Source of the DNA: Actinomyces bowdenii
GTDB taxonomy: Bacteria; Actinomycetota; Actinomycetes; Actinomycetales; Actinomycetaceae
Reading direction: 5' to 3'
Assembly (NCBI RefSeq): GCF_017592395.1
Contig: NZ_JAGFOU010000008.1
Coordinates: forward strand, 1 to 34,261
DNA: 34,261 nucleotides
Made by a program: the position numbers and the translations under genes. Shown here in pieces: positions 12,407-21,962 of this stretch (position 1 is the stretch's first letter; each line of letters starts with the position of its first letter). The notes beneath the pieces were generated by a model. The model was not told the origin of the DNA, ran no database searches, and was given only the letters and a program-made list of their open reading frames with translations.

Positions 12407-15379
12407 ATGAGTCCCTCGACCCTCTTCACGGTCGGCTCTCTGAGCCACCGTCGCCTGAGGCCCCTGGTGCTGGGCCTGGTGCTCCTGGCGGCCATGGCCT
12501 GTATGCTCTTCGGCCTGCTCCCCGCCCATGCGGCCGGCTCCGCCGCCCTCCCGGCACCGGGGAGACCCCCAGCACCGGGCTCAGCCGCCCGTGCGGCTCC
12601 AGCCGCGCCCGCGCCGGCCGCGGCCCCCGGCGCCGTGGAGGACTTCGGCTCATGCATGGCGGGGAAGGGCGGCGGGGCCCTGGTCATCCTCATGGACCAG
12701 TCCGGCTCCCTGCGCAGCACCGATCCCCAGGACTCCCGCGTGCAGGCCGGCCATTACCTGGCCCAGCGCCTGGCCGCCTTCGCCGACAGCTCCGGCATCG
12801 AGTTGAGCATCCGCGTGGCCGGCTTCGCCGCCGACTACCAGGGCGCCGGGCAGTGGACGGCGCTGGGCGATGACACGCTCCCCGCCGTTGAGCAGCAGAT
12901 CACCTCCGTGGGGCAGAGCCTGACCGACTACGACACGGACTACTGGAACGCCCTGGAGGGTGCCCGTCAGGACCTGGTGGACCATGACACCTCGGGCTGC
13001 CGCGCCGTGGCCTGGCTGTCTGACGGCGCCCACGACCTGGATGTGCGCGACTCCTCCCAGGCCCGGGAGAGGCACGGGGAGCGCAAGGTCTATGCGCCCG
13101 AGGCCTCACTGGCCCAGGAGTCCGGTGTCGAGCAGGCTGAGGCCGCCGGTATCCAGGACCTGTGCCGCCCTACCGGGATGGTCGACCAGCTGCGCTCCTC
13201 GGGTGTCAGGCTGCTGGGCATCGGCCTGAGCGACGGATCGACGGATTTCAGCTTCATGCAGCGGATCACCACTGGCGGGGGGACGGCCCCCTCCGGCTCG
13301 GGGATGGAGCCCTGCGGGGACCTGGCCTCCCCGCCGGGCGCCTTCTACCCGGTCAGCGATATCGACTCCCTGCTGCTGGCCTTCGACTCCATCTCCACCC
13401 CGGGAACCACTGTCACCGGGCGCAGCGTCAGCATCTGCCAGGGCTCGGTGTGCGCCGAGGGGGAGACGAGTTTCGTGCTCGACCGCTCCCTGAGCACCGT
13501 CCACCTCCTGGCATCCTCCCAGGTCGAGGGCCTGGAGGCGCACCTCTACCCCCCGGGGGGCCAGGCCCCGATCGTCATGGCCTCCACGGGGACCGGCGCG
13601 CGCAGCGAGGCGGGGGTCGCCTACGAGTGGCTGACCCCCCGCACCCTCCAGGCCGATCTGGATGCCAAGGCCATCAGCTCCTGGGACGGCCAGTGGCGCC
13701 TGGTCCTGGTCGACACCGCCTCGACCTCCTCGGGCGAGGAGGCGCGCGTCAACCTGCACCTGTCCTCGCCCCTGACCCTGAGCTGGAAGGATCTGGGCAG
13801 TGCCAGCCTGCGCCAGGGCGAGGCGGTGACCGGCGTCGACCTCTCGGTGACCGATGGCGCCGGCGGGCAGGAGGTCCCCTCGGACCGCCTCACCGGGTCC
13901 CTGGCCATGTCCGCGGTCCTGACCGATGCCAAGGGCACCGACCATGTGCTGCTGGAGACCAGCGACCCGGCCGTTCTGAGGGATGCCCAGGACATCACCA
14001 TCCCGCAGGACGCCGCCCTGGGCAGCGCGACCCTGACCACGAGCCTGACCGTGACCACGGCCCCCGCCACCGGGGCCGATGGCCAGCAGGTCCAGGGCAC
14101 CACGCTGTCACCCACCGTGTCCTCCGCGCCGGTGACCATCTCCCCGCCCACCGATTACCCGGGACTGGGCGCCTCGGTGGACTTCGGCCGGATGGAGGGG
14201 AGCACGAGGGCGCAGGCGGAGCTGGAGGTCACCGGTCCGGGATGCGTCTGGCTGGAGGACGGCGCCCAGCAGCTGACCGGAGCCCCGGCCGCAGCGGGGA
14301 GCATCACCGTCTCGGCGAAGGCCTCCTCCTCTCAGGACTGCGTGCAGGTCCCCGAGGGCCGGAGCGCCACCCTGCCACTGACGCTGAGCACCCAGGACCA
14401 CGCCAATGGCGCGGTGAGCGGAACCCTCTCGGTCTCCGTGGCGCCTGACGGTGAGCCGCAGCGCGCCCAGACCATCGAGGTGCCCTTCAGCGCCGAGATG
14501 CGCCGCCCCCTGGACGCGGCCACCGCCTGGACGGCCTTCATCATCGCCCTGGTGGCGGGCATCACGCTTCCTGTGGGGCTGCTCTACCTGTTCAAGTACC
14601 TGTCCGCCCGGATCCCGGCCGGCCCGCTCATCAGTGCCACCGCCGCCGTGACGCTGCCCCAGGACGGCTCGCATCCCACCATCGATCTGCCCTCCCAGCG
14701 ACTGAAGATGCGCTCGGTGCCCCGGGGCAGCCGGGAGGTGGCCATCGGCCCCTACCGCCTTCGCGCCCGTATGGGGGCCCTGCCCACCGATATGCCGCGG
14801 GTCGAGCTGGCCGCGCCCGGGGCGGTCTCGGTCAGCGGGGCGACGCCGGGCTCGCGCGATGGCCGCGCCGTGCTGCCCCTGAGCCTGCGCGGCAACTGGG
14901 TGGCGGTGCTGGACCGCCCCGACTCGCCCCGGGAGGCCACCCTCATCATCATGGCCGCCTCCATGGAAGACGCCGTTGTCGCCCGGATCGTCGACGACGC
15001 GCGCCAGCGCCTGGCCGCGCGCGTGTCCAGCGTGGCCCAGACGGGTGGGGACTCCCCCCGGGGGCCCTCCTCGGGCGGAGCTGAGCCCGCCACCGCCGGC
15101 GCGGCCCTGGGCAGCGCCGTCTGCGATCCGGGAGGGAGCCTGCCCCCACTGGGCCAGCAGCCCGCCGGCGCCGGGGCGACCGCGTTCACCGGCGCGGATG
15201 CGAGCTGGGCGGGCCCGCAGGCGGAGCAGGCCCCGCATGCGCTTCCGGAGCTCGATGAGCCCTGGGACCCGCTCTCGGGCGCGTCGGCAGCTGTCCCGGA
15301 TGACGGCTCAGGCGGTGGCCCGGCGGATGGGGGCGCAGCAGACCGGGACGATCCTCCCGCGGCCCTCCCCCTGCTGTGA
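12407..15379 (+). CDS. Exported, membrane-anchored von Willebrand factor A protein
   Basis: 990 residues. A signal peptide is visible (basic start, hydrophobic 20-39, cleavage probably after AHA at residue 42), then a Pro/Ala linker. The vWA domain (about 88-330) has an intact metal-ion-dependent adhesion site: D97-Q-S99-G-S101, T177 in TDYW, and D206 in WLSDG, so it should bind a divalent metal and a ligand. Two further beta-rich regions follow (about 340-690). A second membrane helix (about 703-727) places a cytosolic tail of about 260 residues inside: a beta-rich domain, then a disordered acidic/proline-rich end containing LPELDEPWDP. This topology could link an outer ligand to the cytosolic partners encoded next to it. 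The start lies 7 bases after the previous stop. Confidence 0.85.
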   Translation: MSPSTLFTVGSLSHRRLRPLVLGLVLLAAMACMLFGLLPAHAAGSAALPAPGRPPAPGSAARAAPAAPAPAAAPGAVEDFGSCMAGKGGGALVILMDQSGSLRSTDPQDSRVQAGHYLAQRLAAFADSSGIELSIRVAGFAADYQGAGQWTALGDDTLPAVEQQITSVGQSLTDYDTDYWNALEGARQDLVDHDTSGCRAVAWLSDGAHDLDVRDSSQARERHGERKVYAPEASLAQESGVEQAEAAGIQDLCRPTGMVDQLRSSGVRLLGIGLSDGSTDFSFMQRITTGGGTAPSGSGMEPCGDLASPPGAFYPVSDIDSLLLAFDSISTPGTTVTGRSVSICQGSVCAEGETSFVLDRSLSTVHLLASSQVEGLEAHLYPPGGQAPIVMASTGTGARSEAGVAYEWLTPRTLQADLDAKAISSWDGQWRLVLVDTASTSSGEEARVNLHLSSPLTLSWKDLGSASLRQGEAVTGVDLSVTDGAGGQEVPSDRLTGSLAMSAVLTDAKGTDHVLLETSDPAVLRDAQDITIPQDAALGSATLTTSLTVTTAPATGADGQQVQGTTLSPTVSSAPVTISPPTDYPGLGASVDFGRMEGSTRAQAELEVTGPGCVWLEDGAQQLTGAPAAAGSITVSAKASSSQDCVQVPEGRSATLPLTLSTQDHANGAVSGTLSVSVAPDGEPQRAQTIEVPFSAEMRRPLDAATAWTAFIIALVAGITLPVGLLYLFKYLSARIPAGPLISATAAVTLPQDGSHPTIDLPSQRLKMRSVPRGSREVAIGPYRLRARMGALPTDMPRVELAAPGAVSVSGATPGSRDGRAVLPLSLRGNWVAVLDRPDSPREATLIIMAASMEDAVVARIVDDARQRLAARVSSVAQTGGDSPRGPSSGGAEPATAGAALGSAVCDPGGSLPPLGQQPAGAGATAFTGADASWAGPQAEQAPHALPELDEPWDPLSGASAAVPDDGSGGGPADGGAADRDDPPAALPLL

Positions 15380-15509
15380 GGGCGGCCGGCGTCGCCAGTG
15401 CCCCCAGGCGCTGACCCGAGGTGCAGCCATGCACCGGCAGATAGTATGACCACGAGCTCTGGCTGGATCGCTGAGGCCAGGACAAACGCGGAAAGGAACC
15501 GCACGGACC
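15380..15509 (+). promoter_or_regulatory. Spacer with possible internal promoter before the tubulin-like gene
   Basis: This 130-base gap is the largest inside the first half of the locus. It contains a good -10-like TAGTAT (15442-15447), preceded by a 6-bp inverted repeat GGTGCA-GCCA-TGCACC (15420-15435). No convincing -35 is at the right distance. GGAAAGGA (15490-15497) is the ribosome-binding site of the next gene. An internal, regulated promoter is possible. Confidence 0.3.
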
Positions 15510-18500
15510 ATGTACAAGGTTCTCGTCATCGGATGCGGCGGATCAGGTGCCAAGACGCTGTCCTACATGATGGACCAGCTCCACGCCGATCTCGCCGTCC
15601 ACGGGATCGATGAGATCCCGGGATGCTGGCAGTTCCTCGTCGTCGACACCCCCCTTCAGGAGGAGCAGGGCGAGCAGGTCGCCTCGGTCAGCCGCCAGGG
15701 CGGTGCCTATGTGGCCTGCGGTGTGGCCAACGGCGAGTACCGCGTGGTCGATGAGGGTCTGACCCACAGCGTTCAGCGCGACGGCAGCCAGGGCCTGCGC
15801 CAGCTGGCCACCTGGATGCCTCGCCGCCCCCGGGACGTGGCCTTCCCGGTGACGGTCGGGGCGGGCCAGTTCCGCGGTATCGGGCGACTCCTGGTCCTGA
15901 CCCGGGTCTCGGAGATCTCCCGGGGCGTTCAGGGCGCCCTGGCGCGCATGAGCGGCCCCCGCGCCCAGGAGGAGGCCGAGCGGGTCGCGCGGTCGGTGCC
16001 CGGCGCCGGCCCCGCGCCGGAGAGCACCGCACCGCCCCTGGTCCTGGTGGTCTCCTCCATGGCCGGGGGATCGGGGGCCTCCATGACCCTGGATGTGTGC
16101 CGGCTCGTGGCCGGGGTGCGCTCCGCCCCCGCCATCGACCCTCAGCTCATCTCCGTGTTCCTCTACACCGCCGAGGCCTTCGGGTCGGTGCCCGCCCATA
16201 TGCGCTCGGGCATGCCGGGCAACACCCTGGCCATGCTCGGTGAGATCGTGGCGGCGCAGGCCAGCCCTGATGGCACCGCCGCCGACCTGGACGCCTCCCT
16301 CTACTCCAGCCTGGGCCTGTCCAACCGGGCCGGGAGGGCCTTCAAGCGCGTCACCCCCATCGGGCTGCGCTCCGGCGGCTCGGGAGCCGTATTCGGGGAC
16401 GGCACCACCGAGGGCCTGTTCCGCGGAATGGGACGCGGCCTGGCCCGCTACATCTCCTCCTCGGCCTTCGACGACTACGTGTCCTACGACATCGCCAACC
16501 AGGTCTCCATCCCCGGTCGGGACCTGGTGGCCTGGGGCGTGGATCCCACCGACACCGCCTGGGGCTCCTTCGGCTACGCCTCCTTGAGCACCGGCCGCGA
16601 CCGCTACGCCGAGTACGCCGCCCAGCGCATCGCCCGCCGGGTCGTGGACCACAGCCTGGACGGCTTCCGCCTGGCGGGCGACACCACCGGAGACACCCAG
16701 CGCCTGGCCGACCTGTGGGGGCACCGCCGTACCCAGGAGCTGGAGGCCCTGGGCCTGCCGGTGGACCCGGGCTCCTACGTCCTGGCGGGGGAGGGGGCCG
16801 TGGACCAGGCCACGATCGACTGGTTCCTCAGCGCCCAGGCCTCTGCCGTGGTCAACAAGGAGGTCCTGGCGGCCCGGGCCGGCGAGGCGGTCTCCGCCAT
16901 CATGGCCCAGCGCCCCCAGGCCCAGGGGATGCCGGTGGTCGAGTGGGGCGAGGGAATGGCCCGCTGGCTGGAGGGCTCCAAAGAGCCCGCGCTGCTCAGC
17001 GAGCTCGAGCGCACCAGCGCCGAGCTCGCCCTCAGCCGCCTGGAGGAGATGGCCGAGCGCCTGGTGTCCACCACCCGCAGGGCCATCGCCGAGCTGGGGC
17101 TGCCCTACGCCCTCTACCTGCTGGACCAACTGCGCCAGCCCGGCGGCATCCTGGAGTCGCTGGTGCCGCGGGTCGCCGCCATCGAGCAGCTGGGGCCAGC
17201 CCATCCGCTGGCCCTGCCCGACGACCTGACCCAGCAGATGCGCGGCATGGGCAAGGCCACCCTGGGCAGTGCGGGAACCGAGCAGCTGGTGGAGCGGATG
17301 CACAGCAGCCTGAAGCAGTCCACCTTCCACTGGCTGGCGGCCCGCACGGCCGCCCACGTGGCGGGCGCGCTGCGGGACATGGCCTCCTCCGCGGTCAGGC
17401 CGCTGGAGGACGCCCTCGATGACGCTCGCAAGGTCCTGGTGGATGCGCGCGCGGTCCACAGCGCCCAGACGGGCGTCGCTGACGTCGCCACGGAGATCTA
17501 TGGGGCCTGGCCCCAGGAGCCCCAGCCCGGCCAGACCGGGGCCGCCAGCGTCCCCCAGCGCTTCGCCACTGCCCACAACGAGGTCGTGCTCATGGGCGTC
17601 CAGGACTACCCCGCGCGCTTCGAGGAGCACATCACCCACGCCTCCAGCGCCCGCAGCGACGTCCACCAGGCCTATGCCCGCGTCGTGCGCGAGGTCCTGG
17701 TGGGCAGTTGGGAGCAGGGCGCGGGGGAGCGGCCCCCCGAGGATCTGCTGCGGGTGAGCACCGCCTGGGTGCCCGCAGCCCTGCACAGCGCTACCGGCAG
17801 CGCCCTGCCCACGCCCGCCCGCTACGAGCTGCGCCTGAAGCCCAGCCAGATCCTGGGGCGCGCCCGCGCCTATGTGGCCAGGCGGGGGGAGTCTTTCGAG
17901 ACCTTCTCCAGCCAGTCCCTGCGCAGCTACTTGACCGACGACACCGTGGGCGATCATGAGCGCCACGCCCGCAGCGAGGCGGTGCTCACCGGCCTCAAGC
18001 GGACCCTGGAGATGGCCCGCCCCCTGGCGGAGATCAGCGAGGAGGCCTACCGGGTGCTGCACAACGGGGAGCGCCCGGCCCTGGCCTACACCTTCTCCCC
18101 GATCCCCCTGCGCAACCAGGAGGTGGTGGGTCGCTTCCTGGACTACCTCGACCAGGAGGAGACCATCGACCGCGATCTGGTGCGCGACCGGGTGGACAAG
18201 GCCCTGGGGGACGAGGACGTGTCCCGTGTGGACGTCTTCGGCTCCTATCCCCGTACCCTGCCGGTGGCCTACTCGGGGCTGTTGAAGTCCGTGGCGGAGG
18301 CCTGGGACCGGGCCCGTGGCTCCTCGGGGGCCCGGGACTCCTTCTGGCGCCACCGCCGTGCTCGTCCCCTTCCGGGGGGCCTGCCCATCGGGGACGCCGA
18401 GCGCCGTGCCCTGGTGCGCGGCTGGTGGACCGCCACCCTGGCCGGGGGCATCGAGCGAGCCCCCTGGGGCGCTTCCTCCGATACCCAGCCGGTGCGCATC

Positions 18501-19091
18501 TGGGACCCCGCCGAGGGGGAGTGGGTGGCCTTCCCCGCCCCGATGCTCACCCCGCCCTCGCGGATGATCACCGCCAATGCCTGGCTGCCCGCGGTGCTGG
18601 AGTCCATCCTCCTGGCCTATCTGAGGGTGGGGTCCCAGGGCCTGGAGGCCTTCAGGCCCTGGCGGGTGCTGCGCCACTGGGCGGATGACTCCTCCGACGA
18701 GCCGCAGGTGTCCTTCGGGGTGACCAGCCCCGTGGAGCGCACCATCGGCGAGTTGCTCAGCCGCGGCCGCCTTGAGGGCCTGACCCCCGTGGCGGGCCTG
18801 GCCGAGGCCGGTGACCCCGAGTCCCGCCGCACCGCCATGCTGGCCTATTGCGATCTGGTCCTGGGAGACCTGGAGCAGAACTACCTGCCGGGCCCGGGCA
18901 AGGCTGACGCTCCCGGCCACTTCACCAACTACCGCAAGCGCACACTGGTGGAGACCACGCCCCTGACCATCGATCTGGCCCAGGAGATGCACGATGAGCT
19001 GCGCGGCGTGCGCGAGACCATCGCCTCCGCCCAGCCCACGATCGCATCGGGCGAGTTCGGCTCCAGCCTCAGCGGCGGAATCGAGTACTGA
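15510..19091 (+). CDS. Tubulin-like GTP-binding protein (Tubulin_2 type)
   Basis: 1193 residues. The N-terminal 400 or so residues look like a Rossmann-type tubulin/FtsZ GTP-binding domain: VIGCGGSGAKT (7-17) as the first glycine loop, FLVVDTP (42-48) for the ribose/phosphate loop, and SSMAGGSGASM (182-192) matching the tubulin signature GGGTGSG in a relaxed form. This is the pattern of the Tubulin_2 family. The remaining 800 residues are largely alpha-helical with no named domain I can see; they are much longer than the activation domain of tubulin or FtsZ. No membrane helix or signal peptide is present, so it should be cytosolic. The product ends LSGGIEY; the next product ends similarly. 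Whether it polymerises is unknown, and I could not place a T7 catalytic loop with confidence. Confidence 0.85.
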   Translation: MYKVLVIGCGGSGAKTLSYMMDQLHADLAVHGIDEIPGCWQFLVVDTPLQEEQGEQVASVSRQGGAYVACGVANGEYRVVDEGLTHSVQRDGSQGLRQLATWMPRRPRDVAFPVTVGAGQFRGIGRLLVLTRVSEISRGVQGALARMSGPRAQEEAERVARSVPGAGPAPESTAPPLVLVVSSMAGGSGASMTLDVCRLVAGVRSAPAIDPQLISVFLYTAEAFGSVPAHMRSGMPGNTLAMLGEIVAAQASPDGTAADLDASLYSSLGLSNRAGRAFKRVTPIGLRSGGSGAVFGDGTTEGLFRGMGRGLARYISSSAFDDYVSYDIANQVSIPGRDLVAWGVDPTDTAWGSFGYASLSTGRDRYAEYAAQRIARRVVDHSLDGFRLAGDTTGDTQRLADLWGHRRTQELEALGLPVDPGSYVLAGEGAVDQATIDWFLSAQASAVVNKEVLAARAGEAVSAIMAQRPQAQGMPVVEWGEGMARWLEGSKEPALLSELERTSAELALSRLEEMAERLVSTTRRAIAELGLPYALYLLDQLRQPGGILESLVPRVAAIEQLGPAHPLALPDDLTQQMRGMGKATLGSAGTEQLVERMHSSLKQSTFHWLAARTAAHVAGALRDMASSAVRPLEDALDDARKVLVDARAVHSAQTGVADVATEIYGAWPQEPQPGQTGAASVPQRFATAHNEVVLMGVQDYPARFEEHITHASSARSDVHQAYARVVREVLVGSWEQGAGERPPEDLLRVSTAWVPAALHSATGSALPTPARYELRLKPSQILGRARAYVARRGESFETFSSQSLRSYLTDDTVGDHERHARSEAVLTGLKRTLEMARPLAEISEEAYRVLHNGERPALAYTFSPIPLRNQEVVGRFLDYLDQEETIDRDLVRDRVDKALGDEDVSRVDVFGSYPRTLPVAYSGLLKSVAEAWDRARGSSGARDSFWRHRRARPLPGGLPIGDAERRALVRGWWTATLAGGIERAPWGASSDTQPVRIWDPAEGEWVAFPAPMLTPPSRMITANAWLPAVLESILLAYLRVGSQGLEAFRPWRVLRHWADDSSDEPQVSFGVTSPVERTIGELLSRGRLEGLTPVAGLAEAGDPESRRTAMLAYCDLVLGDLEQNYLPGPGKADAPGHFTNYRKRTLVETTPLTIDLAQEMHDELRGVRETIASAQPTIASGEFGSSLSGGIEY

Positions 19092-19092
19092 C

Positions 19093-21912
19093 ATGCCCCA
19101 GTCCCACGAGCCCCGCCCTCATACAGGCACGGCCGCCTCCACCGGCTCTCCCATCGAGACCCGCAGCGTGTCCCGCGGTGCCTCGCAGGACGGCCCCGGC
19201 AGCGGATCGCCCTCGGGCACGACGGCCAGCATCCTCATCGCCCCGGCAAGTCAGCGGCCGGTCCTCTCTGCCCTGGTGGACCTGTCGGCCTGTGGGCTGC
19301 TGTCCCCCTTCGCCTGGATCGAGGCCGGCGCTGAGCCGCAGTCCGGCCATGACCGCTACGACCCCGCCCTGGTGGCAGTGGAGGAGGGCCGCATCGCCGC
19401 CTCCTCCTTCTCCCGCGTGGTCAACCGCTACGGTCTGAGGACGGTGCGCCTGGTCGTTGTCGTGCCCGCGGGCCACCGGTCCCAGGACGCGCTGAGCGCC
19501 ACCGCCGAGCAGTTCTACCAGTTGCTGGGACTGCCCGATGGGGTGGGCCGGGAATCCGTGCGCGTCGTCGTGCCCTACTCCGATGACCCGCTTCCGGTGG
19601 ACCTGGGGCGCATCGGCTGGCATGAGGTCATGCTCTCGCCGGAATCCACCGCCGACCCCGCCCACAGCGCCATCCCCTGGTGGACGCGCCCCGAGTCCAT
19701 CCCCGGGGCGGCGGCCGTAGGCCTGGCCGTCCAGTCCGGCATCTACGGCTTCGTGGGCGCCGCGCCCCATGACGCCCGCCACGAGGAGAACTCCTACGAC
19801 CTCGGTGTGGCCCGGGTCTTCGCCCGCACCATGGATGCGCGTGGGGTCGAGGAGGAGCTGCGCGGCCAGGTCACCCGAGTGGACCAGCGCTACCCCCAGC
19901 CCACCAGGGCTGACACCGGCGTGCTCATCCCGCCCGTCCCCGACCCTCGAGCCCGGGTCGAGGCGACTGCCAAGGCCTGGGAGGCGCGCCACCTGCCCTC
20001 CCTGCGACGCCCCGCGGTGCCCCTGCCCCAGGGGCCCGAGGAGCGCAGCCTCGGCCTGTGGGAGGTCCTGGGCCTGTTCCTGTCCTTCCTGGGCAAGGCC
20101 CTTATCGGCGCTCCCGGGGAGTGGCTGCGGGGCCGGATCCGGGCTGCCAAGGCCTCCATCGCCGCGGGGGTGGCCAGCACGGTCTTCGGCCAGGACTCCC
20201 CGGTGCGGGTGGTGGTGGGAGGCGTGGACTCCCTGGGGCGCACCATTGCCTGGAAGGAGCTGACGCAGGCCGCCAGGAGCGCCAGCGCGAGCCTGCCCGA
20301 GGACTTCCCCCGCAGTGAGCAGCCGGCGCGACGCGACTTCGGCGCCCTGTGGCAGGACCTCGTCTCGGGATCCATCGCCCTGCTGGATGGATCGTCCTGC
20401 GCGAATCTGGGCATCAGTGCTTACGAGGGCTACCTGCCCGATCGCCGGTCCGTGGCCCCCGGTGCCGGGCAGGAGGCGGCCATGGTCATCACCGAGCCCC
20501 TGGGGGCCGTGCCGGCAGGAACGGTCCTGCACGCCTGGGACCAGTTGGAGATCGAGCGGGTTAGCGCCGAACTGCGCCGCGTCTCCCAGTCCCGGGAGCC
20601 CAGCGCCCAGGCCGCCGCCCGCCAGCTGGGCGGTCTCGAGCAGTGGCGCGCCCTCCACGGCCAGCAGCTCCTGCCCCGCCTGGGCATGGCACTGGCCCGC
20701 TGCTTCTCCTCCACCCGCCAGGACATCGCCGCCCTGGCCGCCGAGCTCCAGGAGCTGGATTCCGAGGAACCCGGACAGGAGCTCGACCAGCGCCAGCGGC
20801 GCCTGGCCCGCCTCATGCGGATCATGCTGGGTGCCCTGGCGGTGGTCCTGGTGGTGCTGGTGGGGCTATGGGCCCTGGGCCGTATGGGCTGGACGGGCCT
20901 GCTGGCCCTGGGCCTGGGCGCGCTCATCGTCTGGCTGGTGGCCGCCCTGCTCACCTTCATCTCCCAGCAGCGCGAGGTCTTCCGCATCCTGTTCAGGATC
21001 CAGGCCCGCGATGAGCGGGTTCCCGTGCTCAGCGCCAATCTTCGCATGGCGGTGGAGGACCTGGCGGCCCAGGGGGAGGCCTACGCCCAGTTCGCCCAGT
21101 GGACCACCATCGTCTCGGCCTTCCTCGCCGATCCGCTCGGCGAGCGCAGTGCCGAGCCGAGCGCGGAGCCGGGCGCTGCCTGCCTGCCCGATGCCGCCCA
21201 GAGGGTTGCGGTCACCGCCGACCCCCAGCACCTGGCCGACACCGCCGCCCAGTTGCGCACCCGGGCCTTCACCGTCGGCTGGCTCACCCATGCCTGGGAT
21301 GCCATGCGTCAGAGCGTCGGCCTGGACCTGGACCCCGAGCAGCGCAATCGCCTGGCCACCCGCCAGCTCACCCTGACCGCTGAATCCGGTGAGCCGGGCT
21401 CAGCGCTGAGCAACTGGGCCCAGGGGCTGGCGTCCAAGGGGGTGCGCTCCCAGGAGGGCGCGCGCATCTGGCAGCGCTGTCTGGACTCCCTGGCCTCCGA
21501 TGAGGGGCCCCGCCTGCGCCTGGAGGCCCTGGCTCCCGCGGGCCGCAGGCCTCTGGCCGACTACCGCCAGGACCTCATGGGCACAGGCTCCCACCCGGTG
21601 GTCCTCGACACGCTGGGTCCCCTGGCCCGCTCCGGCCCGGCCTGCCTGACCGCCGGCTCACGCGCCTGGTTGCGCTCCCGGCGCGAGGGCCTCTCCGAGA
21701 CGATGGTCCTAGTGGAGTCCACCGATCCCATCGCCCCGGAGGACTTCATCTACCCCGCTCCCCAGGAGCAGGTCGCCTCGGCCCTGGAGACCATGGACTA
21801 CTTCACGCCCGCCTCCCATCAGCCGGCAGGCGGAGGGGCCCAGGGCTCGAACGACGCCCGGCCCGGGCCGGGCCACCTGTCCGGCGGCGCACTGCCGCCC
21901 CTGGAGTACTGA
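19093..21912 (+). CDS. Large protein with central membrane hairpin, partner of the tubulin-like protein
   Basis: 939 residues from ATG 19093, which lies one base after the tubulin-like stop and so is probably translationally coupled. Residues 1-44 are low-complexity. Residues 45-210 alternate hydrophobic strands and helices (SILIAPASQRPVLSALVDLS, LRTVRLVVVVPAG, ESVRVVVPYSDD), resembling an alpha/beta domain, but without a P-loop. Two adjacent membrane helices (about 577-597 and 602-622) form a hairpin, leaving both ends cytosolic; a charged segment just before them (LAAELQELDSEEPGQELDQRQRRLARLMR) may be a coiled coil. It ends HLSGGALPPLEY, echoing the tubulin-like C-terminus. I do not recognise a named family. 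Its likely role is to anchor the cytosolic complex to the membrane (inference). Confidence 0.75.
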   Translation: MPQSHEPRPHTGTAASTGSPIETRSVSRGASQDGPGSGSPSGTTASILIAPASQRPVLSALVDLSACGLLSPFAWIEAGAEPQSGHDRYDPALVAVEEGRIAASSFSRVVNRYGLRTVRLVVVVPAGHRSQDALSATAEQFYQLLGLPDGVGRESVRVVVPYSDDPLPVDLGRIGWHEVMLSPESTADPAHSAIPWWTRPESIPGAAAVGLAVQSGIYGFVGAAPHDARHEENSYDLGVARVFARTMDARGVEEELRGQVTRVDQRYPQPTRADTGVLIPPVPDPRARVEATAKAWEARHLPSLRRPAVPLPQGPEERSLGLWEVLGLFLSFLGKALIGAPGEWLRGRIRAAKASIAAGVASTVFGQDSPVRVVVGGVDSLGRTIAWKELTQAARSASASLPEDFPRSEQPARRDFGALWQDLVSGSIALLDGSSCANLGISAYEGYLPDRRSVAPGAGQEAAMVITEPLGAVPAGTVLHAWDQLEIERVSAELRRVSQSREPSAQAAARQLGGLEQWRALHGQQLLPRLGMALARCFSSTRQDIAALAAELQELDSEEPGQELDQRQRRLARLMRIMLGALAVVLVVLVGLWALGRMGWTGLLALGLGALIVWLVAALLTFISQQREVFRILFRIQARDERVPVLSANLRMAVEDLAAQGEAYAQFAQWTTIVSAFLADPLGERSAEPSAEPGAACLPDAAQRVAVTADPQHLADTAAQLRTRAFTVGWLTHAWDAMRQSVGLDLDPEQRNRLATRQLTLTAESGEPGSALSNWAQGLASKGVRSQEGARIWQRCLDSLASDEGPRLRLEALAPAGRRPLADYRQDLMGTGSHPVVLDTLGPLARSGPACLTAGSRAWLRSRREGLSETMVLVESTDPIAPEDFIYPAPQEQVASALETMDYFTPASHQPAGGGAQGSNDARPGPGHLSGGALPPLEY

Positions 21913-21962
21913 GCCTCAGCACCCCCGAACCGCATCTCACATCCCCGATCCGAGGAGCCCCG

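Noticed and set aside
15411..15447. CTGACC (15411) with TAGTAT (15442) as a full promoter
   Set aside because: The elements are 25 bases apart, too far for a standard sigma-70-type promoter; only the -10-like element is kept as a weak possibility.
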